A DNA stretch of 64,000 nt, from contig JBGGOQ010000001.1 in the NCBI GenBank assembly GCA_041320695.1, forward strand, positions 124,001 to 188,000, in the 5' to 3' direction. Position numbers and translations under genes: made by a program. Under the pieces are notes generated by a model. That model was not told the origin of the DNA. It did not search any database and saw only the letters and a list, made by a program, of their open reading frames with translations. Source of the stretch: Caldicellulosiruptoraceae bacterium PP1 (lineage in GTDB: Bacteria > Bacillota > Thermoanaerobacteria > Caldicellulosiruptorales > Caldicellulosiruptoraceae). This document shows, piece after piece, positions 54,397 to 64,000 of this stretch (positions within the stretch are counted from its first letter, which is position 1; every line of letters starts with the position of its first letter).

Positions 54397-54488
54397 AGGA
54401 ATATCAAGGTATTTAGGGTATTGATAATAATTCCAATAGTTGTTTTTACACCTTTTTTACTGCAATTTTAAAATAAATGCTTTAATTA

Positions 54489-54520
54489 GGGTAGCCATTT
54501 CAATATGTGGTTACCCTTTG
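54489..54520 (+). terminator. Terminator-like hairpin downstream of tRNA-Thr
   Basis: GGGTAGCCA pairs with TGGTTACCC (9 bp, one G-T), followed by TTTGTGTCTATTTG. It may end the tRNA transcript. The rest of the 344-nt gap (54397-54740) is A/T-rich, and I see no gene in it. Confidence 0.5.
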
Positions 54521-54740
54521 TGTCTATTTGTTTAAAAATATTATCAAGTTTCATAGCTATAGCTTTATATTTTTTGCACCATATCAATAAAAATAAACAG
54601 TTGTTTTTTATATCTTTACCTTTATAAATAGTAAATAGTAATTAATTTATTATTTTTTCTTGATTTTAGGATTGATATTGTTTTAAAATAAATTGTAAAT
54701 TGTATTTGGTTTTTTATAGATTTGAAAGGATGAAATTTTT

Positions 54741-55622
54741 ATGATAAAAAGCATGACAGGTTATGGTGGTTGTAGAGAAGCAAAAAACCATAGAGAATAC
54801 TCAGTTGATATAAGAAGTATAAATTCAAGATATCTTGAGATAAATCTAAGAATGCCAAAAGAATTTATTATGTTTGAAACAGATGTAAAGAATTTAGTTT
54901 CAAAATATATAAATAGAGGTAAAATTGATATATATATATCTTTTAAAACTTTCGGTCAAGATGATTATAAAATAACACCTAATTTAGGTTTAATTAATCA
55001 ATATCTTTCTGCTGTAAATACAATAAGAGAGAATGTATTTGATGTTCCAGATGATTTTAGCTTATCATCTCTCATAAGACTTCCAGATTCATTAATAGTT
55101 GAAAACCAAGCATTTGAAAACCAAGAAATAAAAGAGGAATTGTTATCATGTGTTGAAATTGCAATAAATAACCTAAATAAGATGAGAGAATCAGAAGGGC
55201 TTGCTCTTAAAGAAGACATTTTAAAAAGAATAGATACAATTAAAGATATAGTTTCAGAAATTGAGAGATATTCTGGACAATTAGTTGAAAGATATAAGGA
55301 AAAACTATATAAAAGGATATATGAAAATTTAGATGTTAAAAATATTGATGAAAATAGATTAATGCTTGAAATTACTTTATTTACAGATAAGTCAGATATT
55401 ACAGAAGAAATAGTTAGATTAAAAAGTCATATTGAACAATTTTCAAAAACTATAAATTCTGATGGACCTATAGGTAAAAAGTTAGATTTTATGCTGCAGG
55501 AAATGAATAGAGAAACAAATACAATCGGTTCAAAATCAGTAATATATGAAATATCAAGCTGTGTAGTAAATCTAAAAGACCAACTTGAAAAAATTCGTGA
55601 ACAAGTGCAAAATATTGAATAG
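54741..55622 (+). CDS. yicC: YicC family endoribonuclease
   Basis: 293 residues. The start [19 protein letters not shown] and the end with [21 protein letters not shown] are both diagnostic of YicC (YloC in Bacillus). Members have endoribonuclease activity in studied bacteria. It heads the yicC-remA-gmk-rpoZ block conserved in Firmicutes. GAAAGGATG is the probable ribosome site. Confidence 0.95.
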   Translation: MIKSMTGYGGCREAKNHREYSVDIRSINSRYLEINLRMPKEFIMFETDVKNLVSKYINRGKIDIYISFKTFGQDDYKITPNLGLINQYLSAVNTIRENVFDVPDDFSLSSLIRLPDSLIVENQAFENQEIKEELLSCVEIAINNLNKMRESEGLALKEDILKRIDTIKDIVSEIERYSGQLVERYKEKLYKRIYENLDVKNIDENRLMLEITLFTDKSDITEEIVRLKSHIEQFSKTINSDGPIGKKLDFMLQEMNRETNTIGSKSVIYEISSCVVNLKDQLEKIREQVQNIE

Positions 55623-55633
55623 AGGTGATTTAT

Positions 55634-55939
55634 TTGTCAAGTAGTGGAAATATAAAATTCATAAATATAGGTTTTGGAAATATAGTTTCGGCTAATAAGG
55701 TTATAGCAATTGTAAGCCCTGATTCAGCTCCAATAAAAAGAATAGTACAAGAAGCAAGAGATAGAGGTATGCTAATTGATGCAACATATGGAAGAAGGAC
55801 GAGAGCTGTCATTATAACCGATAGTGATCATGTTATATTATCATCTGTTCAACCTGAAACAGTAGCCCATAGAGTATTAGAGCCTGATGAATTCGAAGAA
55901 GAAATTGAAGAAGTCGAAGAAGAGGATGAAACAAAATGA
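55634..55939 (+). CDS. remA: RemA/DUF370 family regulator
   Basis: About 101 residues. [36 protein letters not shown] and [16 protein letters not shown] identify RemA, a DNA-binding protein that activates biofilm matrix and osmoprotection genes in B. subtilis. Start TTG 55634, 5 nt after GAGGTGA; GTG 55625 lies inside that site. The acidic tail [11 protein letters not shown] is longer than in Bacillus. Coupled to gmk by a 4-nt overlap. Confidence 0.95.
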   Translation: MSSSGNIKFINIGFGNIVSANKVIAIVSPDSAPIKRIVQEARDRGMLIDATYGRRTRAVIITDSDHVILSSVQPETVAHRVLEPDEFEEEIEEVEEEDETK

Positions 55940-56532
55940 AAGGAGTTTTATATATAATTTCTGGCCCTGCTGGTGTAGGGAAAGGAACTATTGTTAGTAA
56001 CTTGATTAAGAAAAATAGTAATCTTAAACTATCAATTTCCAAAACAACAAGAAAACCAAGATTTAATGAGATTGATGGAGTTAATTACTTCTTTACAACT
56101 AAAGAGGATTTTGAGAAGGAGATAAAAGAAGGGAATTTTTTAGAATATGCTATTTATAATAATAACTATTATGGGACTCCGAAAGATTTTGTATTAAAAA
56201 CTCTAAATGAAGGGCATGATGTTATTCTTGAGATAGAAACACAAGGAGCATTGAGTGTCAAACAAAATTTTGATGATTCAGTACTAATTTTTATTCTTCC
56301 TCCATCACTGACTGAGCTCAAAAATAGGCTTTACAAAAGAGGAACCGAAACTGATGATGAAATCAATGCACGTCTTAATATAGCTCAAAAAGAAATTGAA
56401 AAAATTCATCTTTACGATTATTTCATAATTAATGATTATTTGGATAACGCAGTTGATATTGTTGAAAAGATAATAATTGCTGAAAAGCAGAGAACAAAAA
56501 GATTTGACGTCAAACAATTTTTAAAGGAGTGA
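55936..56532 (+). CDS. gmk: Guanylate kinase
   Basis: 198 residues, GMP to GDP. P-loop [10 protein letters not shown] (residues 9-18), GMP-binding segment [19 protein letters not shown], and the lid/C-terminal [17 protein letters not shown]. Overlaps remA by 4 nt and precedes rpoZ, the normal order. Confidence 0.97.
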   Translation: MKGVLYIISGPAGVGKGTIVSNLIKKNSNLKLSISKTTRKPRFNEIDGVNYFFTTKEDFEKEIKEGNFLEYAIYNNNYYGTPKDFVLKTLNEGHDVILEIETQGALSVKQNFDDSVLIFILPPSLTELKNRLYKRGTETDDEINARLNIAQKEIEKIHLYDYFIINDYLDNAVDIVEKIIIAEKQRTKRFDVKQFLKE

Positions 56533-56539
56533 TATTGAT

Positions 56540-56764
56540 ATGTTATTAAAACCTGGTTTAGATACTTTACTTAATAATGTTGATAATAAATATACACTTT
56601 GCGTTTTAGTTGCAAAAAGAGCAAGGCAGTTACTAGATGGTGCACCAAGAAGGGTAGATATTGAAGGAGATAAATATGTAACAATAGCAGTAAATGAAGT
56701 TGCCGCTGGTAAAGTTACTTATAACTACAATAAGCCGGTGAAAATTTATGAATTTAAGAAATAA
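56540..56764 (+). CDS. rpoZ: RNA polymerase omega subunit
   Basis: 74 residues. PGLDTLLNNVDNKYTLCVLV and KRARQLLDGAPR followed by YVTIAVNEVAAGKV are the omega signature. Ribosome site AAAGGAGTG. Overlaps coaBC by 17 nt. Confidence 0.95.
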   Translation: MLLKPGLDTLLNNVDNKYTLCVLVAKRARQLLDGAPRRVDIEGDKYVTIAVNEVAAGKVTYNYNKPVKIYEFKK

Positions 56765-57950
56765 AAATATTTTAATAATTATCTCAGGTGGCATTGCAGC
56801 ATATAAAGTATGTGAATTAATAAGACTTCTTAAAAAGAGAGAAGCAAATATAAAGGTTATTATGACCAAGAATGCTACAAATTTTATTACACCACTTACA
56901 ATCCAAACTCTATCACAAAATAGGGTTTATATTGATTCATTTGAATATTCAAACTATGATATTGAACATATTTCATTATCAGATTGGGCTGATTTAGTTA
57001 TTGTTGCACCTGCAACTGCAAATATTATTGGAAAATTTGCCAATGGTATTGCTGATGATTTAGCTACAACTACTCTTTTAGCAACAAAAAAGCCTATTAT
57101 TATAGTTCCTTCAATGAATACAAATATGTATGAAAATAAATCTGTTCAAAGAAATATTGAAACCCTTAAAAATGAAAATGGTGTAATTGTTGTTGAACCA
57201 GAAAGTGGATTTTTAGCATGTGGTGTGTATGGTAAAGGAAGGTATCCTGATAATTCATTTATTGTTTTTGAGGCTGAAAAAGCTCTTACTAAAAAAGATT
57301 TATATGGTATAAAAATACTTATTACAACAGGTCCTACACGTGAATTTATAGATCCTGTTAGATTTATTTCTAATCGATCTTCTGGTAAAATGGGTATTTT
57401 TCTTGCAGAAGAAGCAGTAAAAAGGGGTGCTAAAGTTTTACTTATTAGTGGACCATCAAGAATTGAACCATTAGGTAATATTAATAAAATTGACGTAACA
57501 ACTGCCGATGAAATGTTTGAACAAGTAAAAGAAAACTTTAAAGATTATGATATTTGTATTTTTGCCGCTGCAGTTTCTGATTATAAGCCAAAAAAAATGG
57601 TAAATAAAAAGATAAAAAAGGAAAATGAAAATAAGTTATTAATAGAATTTATTAAGAATCCTGATATTTTAGAGTATGTTGGTAAAAACAAAAATGAAAA
57701 TCAAATTGTTGTTGGATTTGCAGCAGAAACAAATGATGTTATTAATAATGCAAGGGATAAATTACTTAGAAAGAACGCAGATATTATTGTAGCAAATGAT
57801 GTTACTAAAGAAGGTGCAGGTTTTGATGTTGATACAAATATTGTAACAATTGTTGATAAAGAAAGACATATTGAGTGCCCGTTACTTACTAAAAGAGAAG
57901 TTGCAAACGCTATTTATGACTATATAATAAACTGCCTCTGCAAAAATTAA
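56748..57950 (+). CDS. coaBC: Bifunctional phosphopantothenoylcysteine decarboxylase/synthetase
   Basis: 400 residues, two steps of coenzyme A synthesis. The CoaC half has ISGGIAAYK, PSMNTNMYEN and the active-site cysteine in ACGVYGKGRYPD. The CoaB half begins ILITTGPTREFIDPVRFI and includes NRSSGKMG, the CTP-dependent ligase motif. Start ATG 56748 lies inside the end of rpoZ. Confidence 0.97.
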   Translation: MNLRNKNILIIISGGIAAYKVCELIRLLKKREANIKVIMTKNATNFITPLTIQTLSQNRVYIDSFEYSNYDIEHISLSDWADLVIVAPATANIIGKFANGIADDLATTTLLATKKPIIIVPSMNTNMYENKSVQRNIETLKNENGVIVVEPESGFLACGVYGKGRYPDNSFIVFEAEKALTKKDLYGIKILITTGPTREFIDPVRFISNRSSGKMGIFLAEEAVKRGAKVLLISGPSRIEPLGNINKIDVTTADEMFEQVKENFKDYDICIFAAAVSDYKPKKMVNKKIKKENENKLLIEFIKNPDILEYVGKNKNENQIVVGFAAETNDVINNARDKLLRKNADIIVANDVTKEGAGFDVDTNIVTIVDKERHIECPLLTKREVANAIYDYIINCLCKN

Positions 57951-57958
57951 TGCAGAGG
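57935..57958 (+). other. Hairpin at the coaBC-priA junction
   Basis: CCTCTGCA (57935-57942) pairs perfectly with TGCAGAGG (57951-57958), with the coaBC stop codon in the loop. There is no clear T-run, so it is more likely an mRNA structure than a terminator. Confidence 0.4.
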
Positions 57959-57978
57959 TATAATTTTATGGTGATATA

Positions 57979-60159
57979 ATGATTGCAGAGATAATAATTA
58001 ATTATTTAGATGTTAATATAGATAAAACATTCGATTATTTTATACCTGACAATTTGAAAAATAATGATATTAAAGGGAAAAGAGTCATTGTTCCTTTTGG
58101 TAATCAAAATAGGCTGGTAAATGGAATAGTTATAGATGTCAAAGAAAAATCTCAAATTGAAATCAGTAAATTAAAAGAGATTTTTTGTGTTATAGATCAA
58201 TTTGCATTATTAAGTGAAGAAATAATTCACCTTTCTAAAGTAATGAAAGAGTATTATGCACTTTCTTGGGGTGAGATTTTTAACCTTTTGCTACCTTCAT
58301 ATTTAGACGAAAATGAATTATATAAAATATCAATTATAAATTTTGATAATATAGAAAAATTATCAGAAAAAGAAATAGAATGTATTGAATTTATTAAAAA
58401 AGGTTCAATAAAAATAGGTGGTAAGAATTTTAACAAATATCAAAATACTATTTTCTCTTTACTTTCGAAGAATTATATATCATATGTATTAAAAGATGAT
58501 TTGATAATTAATAGTATTAGCAGAAATAAACAAGACCCTGATAAAAGTGATTTAATTCTTACTCAGGATCAAGAAGAAGTCCTTAAAAATATTTATAATA
58601 CAATAAATAAAAATGCATATAACAATATTCTTCTTCATGGTGTTACTGGTAGCGGGAAAACAGAAGTATATATTCAAACTATTAATTATATACTTCAGAA
58701 AGGCAAAAATGCTTTATTTTTGGTTCCAGAAATTGCACTAACACCTCAAGTTATTAGATATGTAAGCCAAAGATTAGGTTCTTCCTTTGCAGTATTACAT
58801 AGCAAGCTTACTAAGAAAGAAAGGCTTAAAGAATGGATAAAAATAAAAAAAGGAATGGCAAGAGTAGTAATAGGTCCAAGGTCAGCAGTATTTTCACCAA
58901 TTGAAAATTTAGGAATAATAATTGTAGATGAAGAACATGAAACAAGCTATAAGGCTGAGGGAAGTCCAAGAATAAATGCAATAGAAGTAGCACAAATGAG
59001 GGCAAAAATTAATAAAATTCCAATTATCCTTGGTTCGGCTACCCCTGCAATTGAACATTATTATTTATCCAAAAATGGAAATTATAAATTACTCACAATG
59101 GAAAATAGAGTTAATAAAACATTGCCTAAAATAGATATTATTGATATGAGGAATGAATTAAATGAAGGCAACTACTCTATTTTTAGTAGACAACTAATAT
59201 CAGAAATTGATAAAAATCTTAAATTAAAAGAGCAAGTACTTTTATTTTTGAATAGAAGAGGATATTCCAAGTATGTAATTTGTAAAAAATGTGGATTTGT
59301 TTTTAAGTGCAAAAATTGTAGTATATCTCTAACATACCATAGCGATGGATATTTAAAATGCCATTATTGTGGGTTTTCAGTAAAAATACCTCATAAATGT
59401 CCTAAATGTGAAAGTGAATTTCTTAAGCTTGAAGGTTCTGGAACCCAAAAGGTTGAGCAAGAAATAAAAGATCTATTTAAAAATGCTAAGGTTTTAAGAC
59501 TGGATAAAGATATAGCATCAAAGAAAGATTCAACGCAAAAGGTATTAGATGCTTTTTTGCACAAAGAGGCTGATATACTAATAGGAACACAGATGATTGC
59601 AAAAGGCTTACATTTTCCTGACCTAACTTTAGTAGGGATACTAAATGCTGACTCAACATTGCAACTTCCTGATTTTAAAAGTAAGGAAAGAACATTTCAA
59701 TTAATTACACAAGTTGCAGGAAGAGCAGGAAGATCTACAAAAAAAGGAAGAGTTATAATCCAAACATATAATCCTGATGATTATAGTATTGTTTCTGCTT
59801 CAAAAAATGATTACTTGACATTATACAAAAATGAAATTACTATAAGAAAGATATTGAATTATCCACCATTTTGTTATATGGTTAATTTTATAGTTTCAAG
59901 TGATTCTGAAGAAAAAAGTAAAGAAGCAATATTAAGCTTAAAAAATATATTAGAAAATTTAAAAAATAATTATAAATTTGAAATTATTGGGCCAACCGAA
60001 TGCTTAGTGTATAAAATTAAAAACAAATTTAGAAATCAGATATTTATAAAAATCAAGTCTATGAAAGACCAAATAACTGTTATTAATAAAGTTAAACAAG
60101 AATTTAATGAAAATAAAGTTGATTTAATTATTGATGTAAATCCGATAAATATATATTAG
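57979..60159 (+). CDS. priA: Primosomal protein N' (replication restart helicase PriA)
   Basis: 726 residues. The N-terminal DNA-binding part has FDYFIPDN and GKRVIVPFG. The helicase has Walker A GVTGSGKTEVY (about 221) and DEEH. The zinc region near residues 435-480 has four Cys pairs (CKKCG, CKNC, CHYCG, CPKC). The C-terminal GRAGRS motif is intact. Follows coaBC by 28 nt, a standard Firmicute order. Confidence 0.97.
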   Translation: MIAEIIINYLDVNIDKTFDYFIPDNLKNNDIKGKRVIVPFGNQNRLVNGIVIDVKEKSQIEISKLKEIFCVIDQFALLSEEIIHLSKVMKEYYALSWGEIFNLLLPSYLDENELYKISIINFDNIEKLSEKEIECIEFIKKGSIKIGGKNFNKYQNTIFSLLSKNYISYVLKDDLIINSISRNKQDPDKSDLILTQDQEEVLKNIYNTINKNAYNNILLHGVTGSGKTEVYIQTINYILQKGKNALFLVPEIALTPQVIRYVSQRLGSSFAVLHSKLTKKERLKEWIKIKKGMARVVIGPRSAVFSPIENLGIIIVDEEHETSYKAEGSPRINAIEVAQMRAKINKIPIILGSATPAIEHYYLSKNGNYKLLTMENRVNKTLPKIDIIDMRNELNEGNYSIFSRQLISEIDKNLKLKEQVLLFLNRRGYSKYVICKKCGFVFKCKNCSISLTYHSDGYLKCHYCGFSVKIPHKCPKCESEFLKLEGSGTQKVEQEIKDLFKNAKVLRLDKDIASKKDSTQKVLDAFLHKEADILIGTQMIAKGLHFPDLTLVGILNADSTLQLPDFKSKERTFQLITQVAGRAGRSTKKGRVIIQTYNPDDYSIVSASKNDYLTLYKNEITIRKILNYPPFCYMVNFIVSSDSEEKSKEAILSLKNILENLKNNYKFEIIGPTECLVYKIKNKFRNQIFIKIKSMKDQITVINKVKQEFNENKVDLIIDVNPINIY

Positions 60160-60170
60160 GAGGTTTTTAA

Positions 60171-60671
60171 ATGGCAATAAGAAAGATAAGACATATTGGT
60201 GATGATGTTTTAAGGAAAAAGGCAAGAACTGTTGAAAAATTTGATGGAAGGCTAAAACAATTAATTCAAGATATGCTTGAAACAATGTATGAAGCAAATG
60301 GAGTAGGTCTTGCTGCTCCACAAGTAGGCATCTTAAAAAGAGTAATAGTTATTGATGCAGGTGATGGACCAATTGCTGTAATAAATCCAACTATTACTTC
60401 ATATGAAGGAAGTTCAATAGATATTGAAGGATGCTTATCTGTTCCTGAGCAATGGGGAGAAGTTGAGAGGCCAGAAAAGGTAGTTGTAAAAGGTTTTGAT
60501 GAAAATGGCAATGAGATTCAAATAGAAGCAGAGGGACTTTTAGCAAGAGCATTTTGTCATGAAATTGACCATTTGGAAGGAGTATTATTTGTTGATAAAG
60601 TAATCAGATTTGTAACAAAAGAAGAATTAGAAGAAAAAAGAGAAGAAGGCCATAAAATGGATTTAGAATAA
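60171..60671 (+). CDS. def: Peptide deformylase
   Basis: 166 residues. Motifs 1-3 are all present: [10 protein letters not shown] (about 44), EGCLSVPE (about 86, metal cysteine) and HEIDHLEG (about 130, metal histidines and catalytic glutamate). Removes the N-formyl group from new proteins. Directly upstream of fmt. Confidence 0.98.
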   Translation: MAIRKIRHIGDDVLRKKARTVEKFDGRLKQLIQDMLETMYEANGVGLAAPQVGILKRVIVIDAGDGPIAVINPTITSYEGSSIDIEGCLSVPEQWGEVERPEKVVVKGFDENGNEIQIEAEGLLARAFCHEIDHLEGVLFVDKVIRFVTKEELEEKREEGHKMDLE

Positions 60672-60689
60672 TACAGGAGGCAGATAGTA

Positions 60690-61619
60690 TTGAAAGTTGT
60701 TTTTATGGGCACACCTTTATTTGCTGTTCCAACTTTAGAAAAGCTGATAGCTAATCAATATGATATTGAATTAGTAGTTACTCAGCCTGATAAACCAGTA
60801 GGAAGAAAGCAAGTGTTAACACCACCTCCAATTAAAGAAGTTGCTTTAAAAAATTCTATTGAGGTTGTTCAACCAGATAAGTTAAGAAATAATATTGATA
60901 TCATTAATAAATTAAAACTAATCAATCCAGATGTCATTGTAGTTGTGGCTTATGGGAAGATACTACCAAAAGAGATTTTAGATATACCTAAATATGGTTG
61001 CATAAATGTCCATGCATCACTTTTACCCAAATACAGGGGGGCAGCTCCAATTCATAGATGTATTATTGATAACCTGAAACAAACAGGTATTACAATAATG
61101 AAAATGGACGAAGGATTAGATACTGGTGATATTCTATCGCAATGTTCTGTTGAAATTACTATGGATGATGACATTCAAACACTTAGTGATAAATTATCAA
61201 AATGTGGTGCTGATTTGCTAATAGAAACACTTAAAAATATTGAAAATATTAAACCTCAAAAGCAAGATTCATCAATAGCAACATATGCACCTCCAATATC
61301 AAAAATTGAAGGATTAATAGATTGGACAAACTCTGTAAAAGAAATATTCAATAAATATAGAGCATTAAAATACTGGCCAGGTTTATATACCTATTTTAAT
61401 GGCAAAATACTTAAGGTTCATAATATTGAAGTTCATAACAATTTAAATTCTTCAAGCAATTTTGGGGAGATAGTATCAATTGAAAATGACGGTCTATATG
61501 TTAAAGCTTCTGATGGACTTATTAAAATTATTGAACTCCAGATAGAAGGAAGTAAAAAAATGGATGCAAAAAGTTTTATAAATGGGTATAAAATTAAAGT
61601 GGGAGACAAACTTGGCTAA
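60690..61619 (+). CDS. fmt: Methionyl-tRNA formyltransferase
   Basis: 309 residues. VVFMGTPLFAVPTLEKL at the start, formyl-folate-binding HASLLPKYRGAAPIHR (the usual HxSLLPxxxG), then MDEGLDTGDIL. The C-terminal OB-fold tRNA domain follows. Starts with TTG 60690 after an ACAGGAGG site. Pairs with def in one operon. Confidence 0.97.
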   Translation: MKVVFMGTPLFAVPTLEKLIANQYDIELVVTQPDKPVGRKQVLTPPPIKEVALKNSIEVVQPDKLRNNIDIINKLKLINPDVIVVVAYGKILPKEILDIPKYGCINVHASLLPKYRGAAPIHRCIIDNLKQTGITIMKMDEGLDTGDILSQCSVEITMDDDIQTLSDKLSKCGADLLIETLKNIENIKPQKQDSSIATYAPPISKIEGLIDWTNSVKEIFNKYRALKYWPGLYTYFNGKILKVHNIEVHNNLNSSSNFGEIVSIENDGLYVKASDGLIKIIELQIEGSKKMDAKSFINGYKIKVGDKLG

Positions 61620-61635
61620 GATTGGAGGGGTTTAA

Positions 61636-62328
61636 ATGTTCTATTTTGATCCATATTACTTTGTTTATATGTTTCCAGCTATCTTAATTTCGTTATTTGC
61701 ACAATTGAAGGTTCAGTATGCATTTTCAAAATATTCAAGGGTATCATCATTTTCAGGATATACTGGTGCTGAAGTGGCACAATATATTTTAAGACTTTAT
61801 GGAATTTATGATGTTGATGTAGAATCAGTTGAAGGCTTGCTTACTGATCATTATGATCCAAGAACAAGAACATTAAGGCTATCAAGAAGCGTTTATGCAT
61901 CAAATTCTTTAGCAGCAATAGGTGTTGCAGCGCATGAAGTAGGACATGCCATTCAACACAAAGAAAGATATATATTTTTAGGTTTAAGAAGTGCTATGGT
62001 TCCAGTAGTAAATATAGGCTCAAATTTAGCTTTTCCACTTATAATTATTGGATTTATGTTTAGAAATGGTGATTTTTTTATTAATTTAGGTATACTATTA
62101 TTTAGCTTAGCAGTTATATTTACTATTATAACTCTTCCAGTTGAATTAAATGCTACAAAAAGAGCACTGAATGCTTTAACAACAAGTGGGATTATCATGC
62201 CAATTGAGCAAAAAGCAGTAAAATCTGTATTGACCGCAGCTGCTTTAACTTATGTTGCTTCAGTAATTACTGCTATATTACAACTTTTATATCTGTTATC
62301 TTTTGCACAAAGAAGAAGGGATGATTAA
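61636..62328 (+). CDS. Neutral zinc metallopeptidase (YugP family)
   Basis: 230 residues with an N-terminal membrane segment and two or three more hydrophobic segments. The zinc motif HEVGHAIQH is near residue 101. LPVELNATKRALNAL is another family signature. Physiological substrate unknown. The position between fmt and rsmB is common in Clostridia. Its end overlaps rsmB. Confidence 0.9.
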   Translation: MFYFDPYYFVYMFPAILISLFAQLKVQYAFSKYSRVSSFSGYTGAEVAQYILRLYGIYDVDVESVEGLLTDHYDPRTRTLRLSRSVYASNSLAAIGVAAHEVGHAIQHKERYIFLGLRSAMVPVVNIGSNLAFPLIIIGFMFRNGDFFINLGILLFSLAVIFTIITLPVELNATKRALNALTTSGIIMPIEQKAVKSVLTAAALTYVASVITAILQLLYLLSFAQRRRDD

Positions 62329-63613
62329 AATTAATATTATTAGAAAAGATATTGTAGAAGTTCTTATTGATATTGAAAATGGAACATCTTCTGATAGTGC
62401 CATAGAGAAAAAAATTAACAATTATGAAAATATAAAAGATAGGGCTTTAATGGTAGAAATATGCCATGGTGTAATAAGATACAAAAACCTTTTAGATTTC
62501 TATATTGAATTCTTGACTAATAACAAAAAAATTGATTTCTATATTAAATCAATTTTGAGAGTAGGGACCTATCAGCTATTATTTTTAGATAAAATACCAA
62601 ACTATGCTGCAATTAACGAAAGTGTTGAAATTTCAAAAAAATATAAAAAACAATCTTCAAATTTTGTAAATGCAGTATTAAGAAATGTTTTAAAGAAAAA
62701 AGAAGAAATAGAAAAAGCAATAGAAAGTTTAAAAGATAGAAATATTTTTGATTATTTAGAGGTTAAATTATCTTTCCCAAAGTATTTAATTAAATATTTT
62801 ACCCAAAGCTATGGATTAGAAGAAGCAATAAAAATATTAGAATTTTTGAATTCTCGTCCCAAAGTAAGTTTTAAAATTAATACAAGAAAGGTTCATGAAT
62901 CAGATTTTATTGAAAAGTATTTTGATAGTAATATATATAATAAAAGTTTATTAAATAATTTAATATATTTTATAAATCAAGGTAATCTTAAAGATAGTTT
63001 TCTTTATAAAGAAGGTTTTATTTATTTTCAAGATCCAGCCGCTTCATTAGTTGTTTATGACAATATTGAATGCTTTAAATGTGCTGATGATATTTTAGAT
63101 CTTTGTGCAGCACCTGGAGGTAAATCATTTAACACAGCAGAAGTTTCAGATGGAAGGATAATTTCTTGTGATATCAACGCTAAAAAACTTAAGATTATGA
63201 AAGATAATATTGATAGGCTTGGATTTACTAATATACAGTTAATTAAAAATGATGCTACAAAATTAAATGAGAATTTTATTAATAAGTTTGATATATGCAT
63301 TTGTGATTTACCTTGCTCTGGATTTGGGGTAATTAGAAAAAAGCCTGAAATTAAATGGAAGAAGAAAATCGAAGATATCTATAATCTCCATAAATTACAA
63401 ATATCGATATTAGAAAATGCAAAACATTATTTAAAAAGCAAAGGTATATTAATATATAGCACATGTACTTTAGGAAAAATAGAAAATGAAGGGACAATAG
63501 ATAGCTTTCTGAGTAATAATAAGAATTTTAAATTAATAAAATCAAAAACAATACTTCCTCATTTATTTAACTCTGATGGCTTTTATATTTCAGTTTTGAA
63601 AAGAGAGGATTAA
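62321..63613 (+). CDS. rsmB: 16S rRNA (cytosine-967 C5) methyltransferase
   Basis: About 430 residues. The NusB-like N-terminal RNA-binding domain contains ILRVGTYQLLFLDKIPNYAA. The methyltransferase domain has DLCAAPGGKSFN (about 260), with catalytic and product-release cysteines in DLPCSGFG (about 331) and YSTCTL (about 380). ATG 62321 lies very close to GAAGG; TTG 62303 is an in-frame alternative. Confidence 0.95.
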   Translation: MIKINIIRKDIVEVLIDIENGTSSDSAIEKKINNYENIKDRALMVEICHGVIRYKNLLDFYIEFLTNNKKIDFYIKSILRVGTYQLLFLDKIPNYAAINESVEISKKYKKQSSNFVNAVLRNVLKKKEEIEKAIESLKDRNIFDYLEVKLSFPKYLIKYFTQSYGLEEAIKILEFLNSRPKVSFKINTRKVHESDFIEKYFDSNIYNKSLLNNLIYFINQGNLKDSFLYKEGFIYFQDPAASLVVYDNIECFKCADDILDLCAAPGGKSFNTAEVSDGRIISCDINAKKLKIMKDNIDRLGFTNIQLIKNDATKLNENFINKFDICICDLPCSGFGVIRKKPEIKWKKKIEDIYNLHKLQISILENAKHYLKSKGILIYSTCTLGKIENEGTIDSFLSNNKNFKLIKSKTILPHLFNSDGFYISVLKRED

Positions 63614-63615
63614 CC

Positions 63616-64000
63616 ATGAGAAATATTAAGGATCTAACTTTTGATGAGTTAAAGTCCTGGTTAAAAAGCATAAATGAAAAAGAATTCAGATCAACTCAGA
63701 TATTTGATTGGATTTATAAAAAAAATAGCGAAAGCTTTGATTCATTTTCTAATCTACCTGAAAACTTAAGAAATAAATTAAAGCAGGACTTTATACTCAA
63801 TTTAATGGAGATTATAAAAGTTCAAGAAGATGTGTTTACAAGAAAATATTTAATGTTATTAAATGATAATAATACAATAGAATCAGTATTTATGAAATAT
63901 AAATTTGGAAATTCAATATGTATATCTACACAAGTTGGCTGTAATATGAGTTGTGCTTTTTGTGCATCTACAATTGGTGGGAAAATTCGAAATCTAACTA
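63616..64000 (+). CDS. rlmN: Dual-specificity RNA methyltransferase RlmN, 5' part
   Basis: 128 codons to the window edge; the family is about 345 residues. The N-terminal NusB-like region (LTFDELKSWLKSINEKEFRS) is followed by the radical-SAM cysteines in GCNMSCAFCAS. RlmN methylates C2 of A2503 in 23S rRNA and some tRNAs. Starts 2 nt after the rsmB stop with a GAGAGGA site. Confidence 0.96.
   Translation, partial: MRNIKDLTFDELKSWLKSINEKEFRSTQIFDWIYKKNSESFDSFSNLPENLRNKLKQDFILNLMEIIKVQEDVFTRKYLMLLNDNNTIESVFMKYKFGNSICISTQVGCNMSCAFCASTIGGKIRNLT

Noticed and set aside
1..64000. CRISPR arrays, insertion sequences, prophage genes
   Set aside because: No regularly spaced direct repeats, transposase, integrase or phage structural genes are visible on either strand.

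Overview
The window is a 64 kb stretch of an AT-rich (roughly 30% GC by eye), endospore-forming, anaerobic Firmicute of class Clostridia. Supporting this are a complete spoIIIAA-AH operon, spoVT, RNase Y, RemA, class A RNase P RNA, strong Shine-Dalgarno sites, and ferredoxin-dependent indolepyruvate oxidoreductase. I cannot name the genus. Genes are densely packed, often with 1-17 nt overlaps.

Layout. 1-6487: tail of rimO, then pgsA, cinA, recA (promoter plus LexA-like site), recX, rny and a YmdB-type phosphoesterase. 6547-11248: the eight spoIIIA genes of the mother-cell/forespore channel. 11312-15482: asp23, amaP, a DUF2273 gene, nusB, xseA, xseB and a polyprenyl synthase. 15546-15882: rnpB. 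15948-19763: a heterodimeric ABC exporter behind a leader peptide and a four-segment attenuator. 19784-23440 (minus strand): an MFS transporter, spoVT, a small unknown gene and a Gfo/Idh oxidoreductase. 23709-30829: iorA-iorB-paaK (aryl-acid metabolism), a DUF2254-like membrane protein, DUF421 and DUF4363 genes and an unknown gene. 30848-32315 (minus): pdxT and pdxS. 32547-45106: a five-gene defence-type cassette. 45301-47566: a cupin, an unknown barrel-like protein and an EamA transporter. 47848-53935: gltB-gltD. 54082-54396: a broken secreted-protein remnant and tRNA-Thr(CGU). 54741-64000: yicC, remA, gmk, rpoZ, coaBC, priA, def, fmt, a zinc peptidase, rsmB and the start of rlmN.

The two most interesting loci are accessory. 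The first is the DUF499 ATPase / DUF3780 / DUF1156 methyltransferase / PLD-SNF2 helicase set followed by a very large RecQ-like helicase with unrecognised ends. The first four families are known to co-occur in defence islands; the fifth gene is the less expected part. The second is the ABC-exporter leader: a 26-codon ORF whose Shine-Dalgarno pairs perfectly over 9 nt with its own last codons, which can instead pair over 8 nt with the 5' arm of an intrinsic terminator. The arrangement parallels the BmrB leader of Bacillus subtilis bmrCD, although the peptide is different.

Several starts are non-canonical. RNase Y and SpoIIIAA both appear to start at ATT codons, while RemA, Fmt and the DUF4363 protein use TTG. 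All promoter, operator and RNA-structure calls were made by eye and have not been computed.
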